From positions 1 through 7,500 of the forward strand of contig DNGD01000217.1 in the NCBI GenBank assembly GCA_003486725.1: a stretch of DNA of 7,500 nucleotides, written 5' to 3'. A program made the position numbers and the translations under genes. The notes under the pieces were generated by a model. The model saw only the letters and a program-made list of their open reading frames with translations, searched no databases and was not told where the DNA came from. The DNA comes from Rhodospirillaceae bacterium. GTDB taxonomy: Bacteria; Pseudomonadota; Alphaproteobacteria; UBA9219. Of this stretch, positions 5,495 to 7,500 are shown piece by piece. How positions within the stretch are numbered: position 1 is the first letter of the stretch; each line of letters opens with the position of its first letter.

Positions 5495-5998
5495 TTATTG
5501 GCCGCTCTTGATGGGCAAGCCGCTCCGCGAGTAAATGGGCGAGCTTCCGACCGAGACGAGAACCGAGGTCACGTCGGGGGTGGGCGTGACTGACTCTTCT
5601 TGTTCGGGTTGAAGGAACTGGTCTCGTTGTGGTGTTTTTTTCTTGCCTGATTTCTTGGCTGCTTTGGGGCTATAGACGTAGTCGCGGTTGGGGGCAGCCT
5701 TGCTCTTTGCGGTTTTGGCTTTGGCTGCTTTCTTGGCAACTTTCTTTTTCGCGATCTTCTTTTTGGCTACTTTCTTCACAGCCGTCTTGGCTTTCTTTTG
5801 TACGGCCTTGGGGGCGGCTGCCATAGGGGCTTTTTCCTCTACGGCTGGTGCTTGCTCGGCAACGGGTGGCGCTGGCTCTTCGACCGTGAGTGTTGCGGCG
5901 GCGGGCGGCTCAGCTTCCAGAAGGCTCTCGCTGATCTGCGCATAAGCGGGGGGGATCATCAGGAAAACAGCGGTTGCCGCCAGTAAGAACGCTTTCAT
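5495..5998 (-). CDS. Exported lysine/alanine-rich protein of unknown function
   Basis: The 167-residue product begins MKAFLLAATAVFLMIPPAYA, a typical Sec signal peptide with likely cleavage after AYA (about residue 20), so it should reach the periplasm or beyond. It then has an acidic Ala/Pro/Glu-rich region (about 23-60), a strongly basic region built of repeated KKVAKK, KKIAKK and KAAKAK units (about 64-123) like histone H1 tails or cell-wall-binding basic repeats, and a polar tail (PEQEESVTPTPDVTS...). No enzymatic domain or cysteine is visible. ATG 5998 is fixed by GGAGG five bases upstream on this strand and by the signal peptide; an upstream in-frame ATG at 6064 would bury it. The gene converges on dgt at a shared terminator and diverges from the sirtuin gene. 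A DNA-, LPS- or peptidoglycan-binding role is only a guess from charge. Confidence 0.8.
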   Translation of the reverse strand: MKAFLLAATAVFLMIPPAYAQISESLLEAEPPAAATLTVEEPAPPVAEQAPAVEEKAPMAAAPKAVQKKAKTAVKKVAKKKIAKKKVAKKAAKAKTAKSKAAPNRDYVYSPKAAKKSGKKKTPQRDQFLQPEQEESVTPTPDVTSVLVSVGSSPIYSRSGLPIKSGQ

Positions 5999-6066
5999 AT
6001 TGCCTCCATGGTGCGGGTGTGTCGATAAAGAAGGGTATAGTCCGTAAGGCAAAAAGCCTATCATGA

Positions 6067-6095
6067 TTCACACTATTGTCGTTATAAATTATAAT
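6067..6095 (+). promoter_or_regulatory. Strong sigma70-type promoter for the sirtuin gene
   Basis: TTCACA (6067-6072, five of six matches to TTGACA) is followed after exactly 17 bp by a perfect TATAAT (6090-6095). Transcription should start near 6102. The -10 box overlaps the upstream in-frame ATG at 6094, so that codon would not be in the mRNA; this supports ATG 6127 as the start. The promoter is in the 128-bp space between divergent genes; I see no equally good promoter on the other strand. Confidence 0.75.
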
Positions 6096-6126
6096 GGCTC
6101 AACAGGGTATGCAGGGGCACGAATTC

Positions 6127-6837
6127 ATGAACGCGTCTTATCAAAAAATTGTCGTCCTGACGGGGGCTGGCATCTCCGCCGAGTCTGGCGTGCCTGTTTT
6201 TCGCGGGCCGGACGGGCTGTGGCATGGGCGGCGCGTTGAAGATGTCGCGACGCATGAGGCCTTGCAGCGTGACTTGTGGGGTGTGAACGCATTTTTTAAT
6301 GAGTTGCGCCGCTTTGTAGAGGACGTAAAACCAAACCCCGCGCATGAGGCGCTTAAGAAACTTGAGGATCATTATCACGATAATCTTCTCGTTGTGACGC
6401 AAAACGTGGACCCCTTGCATAAACGCGCGGGGCAGAAAAATCTGCTCCCGATGCACGGCGAGCTGCAAAGCATTCTGTGCAACAACTGCGGTGCCCGCTC
6501 CCCGTTTTTGGAGGAGGTGCTGCCGGAAACGGCCTGTCCCGTCTGCGGGCGGGCAGGCTGGTTGCGCCCCGATATCGTGTTGTTCCACGAGATGCCCTAT
6601 CACATGGACAAGATCATCGATGCGCTGATGGCGTGCGATCTGTTCATCGCCGTCGGAACGTCGGGGTTTGTCTATCCAGCCGCTGGTTTTGTGGATATTG
6701 CAGCGCAGGCGGGTGCGATGACGATCGAGGTCAACCTTGCCGAAACCGAGCGTTCTCCCGTTTTCCACGAAAAACGTACCGGCCCCGCTGGCCAAACCTT
6801 GCCAAAGCTGGTTGAGGAGCTTATCGGTGGGGCGTGA
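6127..6837 (+). CDS. cobB: NAD-dependent protein deacylase, Sir2/CobB family
   Basis: Sirtuins remove acyl groups from protein lysines using NAD+, giving nicotinamide and O-acyl-ADP-ribose. The 236-residue product covers the whole fold: Rossmann motif VLTGAGISAESG (10-21), FRGPDGLW (25-32), TQNVDPLH (91-98), catalytic His110 in HGEL, zinc ligands Cys118/Cys121 and Cys137/Cys140, GTSGFVYPAAGF (177-188), and VNLAE near the end. The pattern GLW.GRRVEDVAT is CobB-like (class III), but the Y-x-x-R pair that binds succinyl-lysine in CobB is Phe57 and Leu60 here, and the usual FGE is FHE (His154). ATG 6127 has AGGGG nine bases upstream and lies after the predicted transcription start; ATGs at 6094 and 6109 are in frame but unsupported. 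The C-terminus (GPAGQTLPKLVEELIGG) matches a natural end. It overlaps the Nudix remnant and is probably co-transcribed with argS. Confidence 0.92.
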   Translation: MNASYQKIVVLTGAGISAESGVPVFRGPDGLWHGRRVEDVATHEALQRDLWGVNAFFNELRRFVEDVKPNPAHEALKKLEDHYHDNLLVVTQNVDPLHKRAGQKNLLPMHGELQSILCNNCGARSPFLEEVLPETACPVCGRAGWLRPDIVLFHEMPYHMDKIIDALMACDLFIAVGTSGFVYPAAGFVDIAAQAGAMTIEVNLAETERSPVFHEKRTGPAGQTLPKLVEELIGGA

Positions 6838-7096
6838 GGTTCTTGAAGAAACGGGACTAACCATCCGTGTTTTAAGGCTTTTGAGCCTGACGGATCACAT
6901 CATGCCGGACGAAGGAACCCATTGGATTACCCCACAATATGAGGCTATAGTGCTGACCGGCCTGCTTCAAAATCTTGAACCTGAGAAGCATGAGGCTTTA
7001 GAATGGGTTCCTCTGGATAATTTACCGAAAGATTTAACGATGCCAACCGTGAACGCCCTCCGACGATATCGTGAAATACAGACTATCGCCGTCTAA
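6827..7096 (+). pseudogene. Nudix hydrolase remnant lacking its N-terminal part
   Basis: Nudix enzymes hydrolyse nucleoside diphosphates linked to another moiety, such as ADP-ribose or oxidised dNTPs. The sequence starts inside the Nudix box: REVLEETGL, the second half of GX5EX7REUXEEXGU, comes at once, while the first half and the preceding beta strands (roughly 40-60 residues) are absent. Everything after it looks normal, including DHIMPDEGTHWITPQYEA and EPEKHEALEWVPLDNLP, and it runs in frame to a TAA. Upstream in the same frame the DNA is the sirtuin gene read out of frame. A GTG at 6827 with GAGGAG at 6814-6819, overlapping the sirtuin stop by 11 bp, could still yield an 89-residue product by translational coupling, but without the full Nudix box it should be inactive. 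The likely cause is a deletion between the sirtuin gene and a former Nudix gene. Confidence 0.75.
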
Positions 7097-7123
7097 TGTT
7101 TATCCGTTGAGGGAGCCTCTCTA

Positions 7124-7500
7124 GTGTCTATTTTTAAAACTGTCCAAGCGTCTGTTGGTGAAATCATCAATCAACTGGTCAAAGAGGGAGTGTTGACACT
7201 CTCTGCGCCCGTACCTGCCTTTGTGGTTGAGCCGCCGCGTGACCTTGCCCATGGCGATATGGCGACCAATGTGGCGATGACCCTCACCAAGATTGCGGGC
7301 AAGCCGCCACGTGCAATTGCCGAAATCATCAAGCCGAGGCTGGAAGGCCTGCCGCTGGTCGCGAGTGTCGAGATTGCAGGCCCCGGTTTTATGAATCTGC
7401 GCCTGAAGCCCACCGCATGGCACACGGAAGTTCAAGAAATCCTGACCGCCGGCGTGAACTATGGCGAGAGCAATCTGGGCAAGCATCAAAAAGTGAATGT
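7124..7500 (+). CDS. argS: Arginyl-tRNA synthetase, N-terminal part, cut by the window end
   Basis: ArgS attaches arginine to tRNA-Arg in the cytoplasm. The frame opens at GTG 7124 with GAGGGAG at 7109-7115 as Shine-Dalgarno, 8 bases upstream, and stays open to the window edge (125 complete codons). The visible part is the N-terminal additional domain that recognises the tRNA elbow, with the family block FVVEPPRDLAHGDMATNVAM (33-52), then IAGPGFMNLRLKPTAW and a final YGESNLGKHQKVNV, which in ArgS directly precedes the catalytic domain with its HIGH-type motif. No stop or frameshift is seen. It lies 27 bp after the Nudix remnant on the same strand, with no clear promoter or terminator between, so the sirtuin promoter probably drives it at least in part. 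Confidence 0.95.
   Translation, partial: MSIFKTVQASVGEIINQLVKEGVLTLSAPVPAFVVEPPRDLAHGDMATNVAMTLTKIAGKPPRAIAEIIKPRLEGLPLVASVEIAGPGFMNLRLKPTAWHTEVQEILTAGVNYGESNLGKHQKVN

Noticed and set aside
6082..6864. Minus-strand reading frame of 260 residues opposite the sirtuin gene
   Set aside because: The sense strand encodes a complete sirtuin with all motifs; the antisense product resembles nothing.
6127..7096. Sirtuin plus Nudix as an NAD-depleting anti-phage system
   Set aside because: The sirtuin is a compact CobB-type deacylase with zinc ligands, not a defence SIR2 domain fused to an effector partner, and the Nudix part is truncated.

Overview
The window looks like chromosomal DNA of an alphaproteobacterium of moderate GC content, probably not one of the well-studied orders. 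Supporting signs are a CdnL-type CarD regulator, a type-2 dGTPase-like gene (dgt) with argS downstream on the same strand, xthA divergent from dgt, and palindromic intergenic repeats whose translation reads VIPAKAGIQ. The placement is inferred from gene content and sequence style, not from a database search.

Layout. Positions 1-194 hold pieces of a palindromic repeat family, followed by a MetA-family homoserine O-acyltransferase (195-1169). Next is an AT-richer gene of unknown function with two membrane segments (1212-2030). A complete two-armed repeat (2041-2180) and a gene-free stretch rich in dyad symmetries (2180-2598) lead to carD/cdnL (2599-3114) with its own terminator. A second, larger two-armed repeat (3180-3360) separates carD from the converging xthA (3396-4163, minus). 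xthA diverges from dgt (4208-5407) across only 44 bp. A strong bidirectional terminator (5432-5468) serves dgt and a converging gene for a small exported lysine/alanine-rich protein (5495-5998, minus). Divergent from that gene, a clear sigma70-type promoter drives a sirtuin deacylase gene (6127-6837). The sirtuin gene overlaps the 3' part of a Nudix hydrolase gene that lacks its front (6827-7096), and argS begins at 7124 and runs off the window.

How the genes relate. Most are housekeeping: methionine synthesis (MetA), control of transcription initiation (CarD), base-excision repair (XthA), dNTP pool control (Dgt), NAD-dependent protein deacylation (sirtuin) and arginine-tRNA charging (ArgS). 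The sirtuin gene, the Nudix remnant and argS are close-packed and probably co-transcribed. Since dgt and argS often sit together in alphaproteobacteria, the segment 5408-7123 looks like an insertion or rearrangement between them.

I found no defence system, CRISPR array, tRNA, rRNA, integrase or transposase, and nothing I would call a new biological system. The least explained material is the two related repeats, the structured region before carD, the unknown membrane protein, the histone-H1-like exported protein and the truncated Nudix gene behind the sirtuin.
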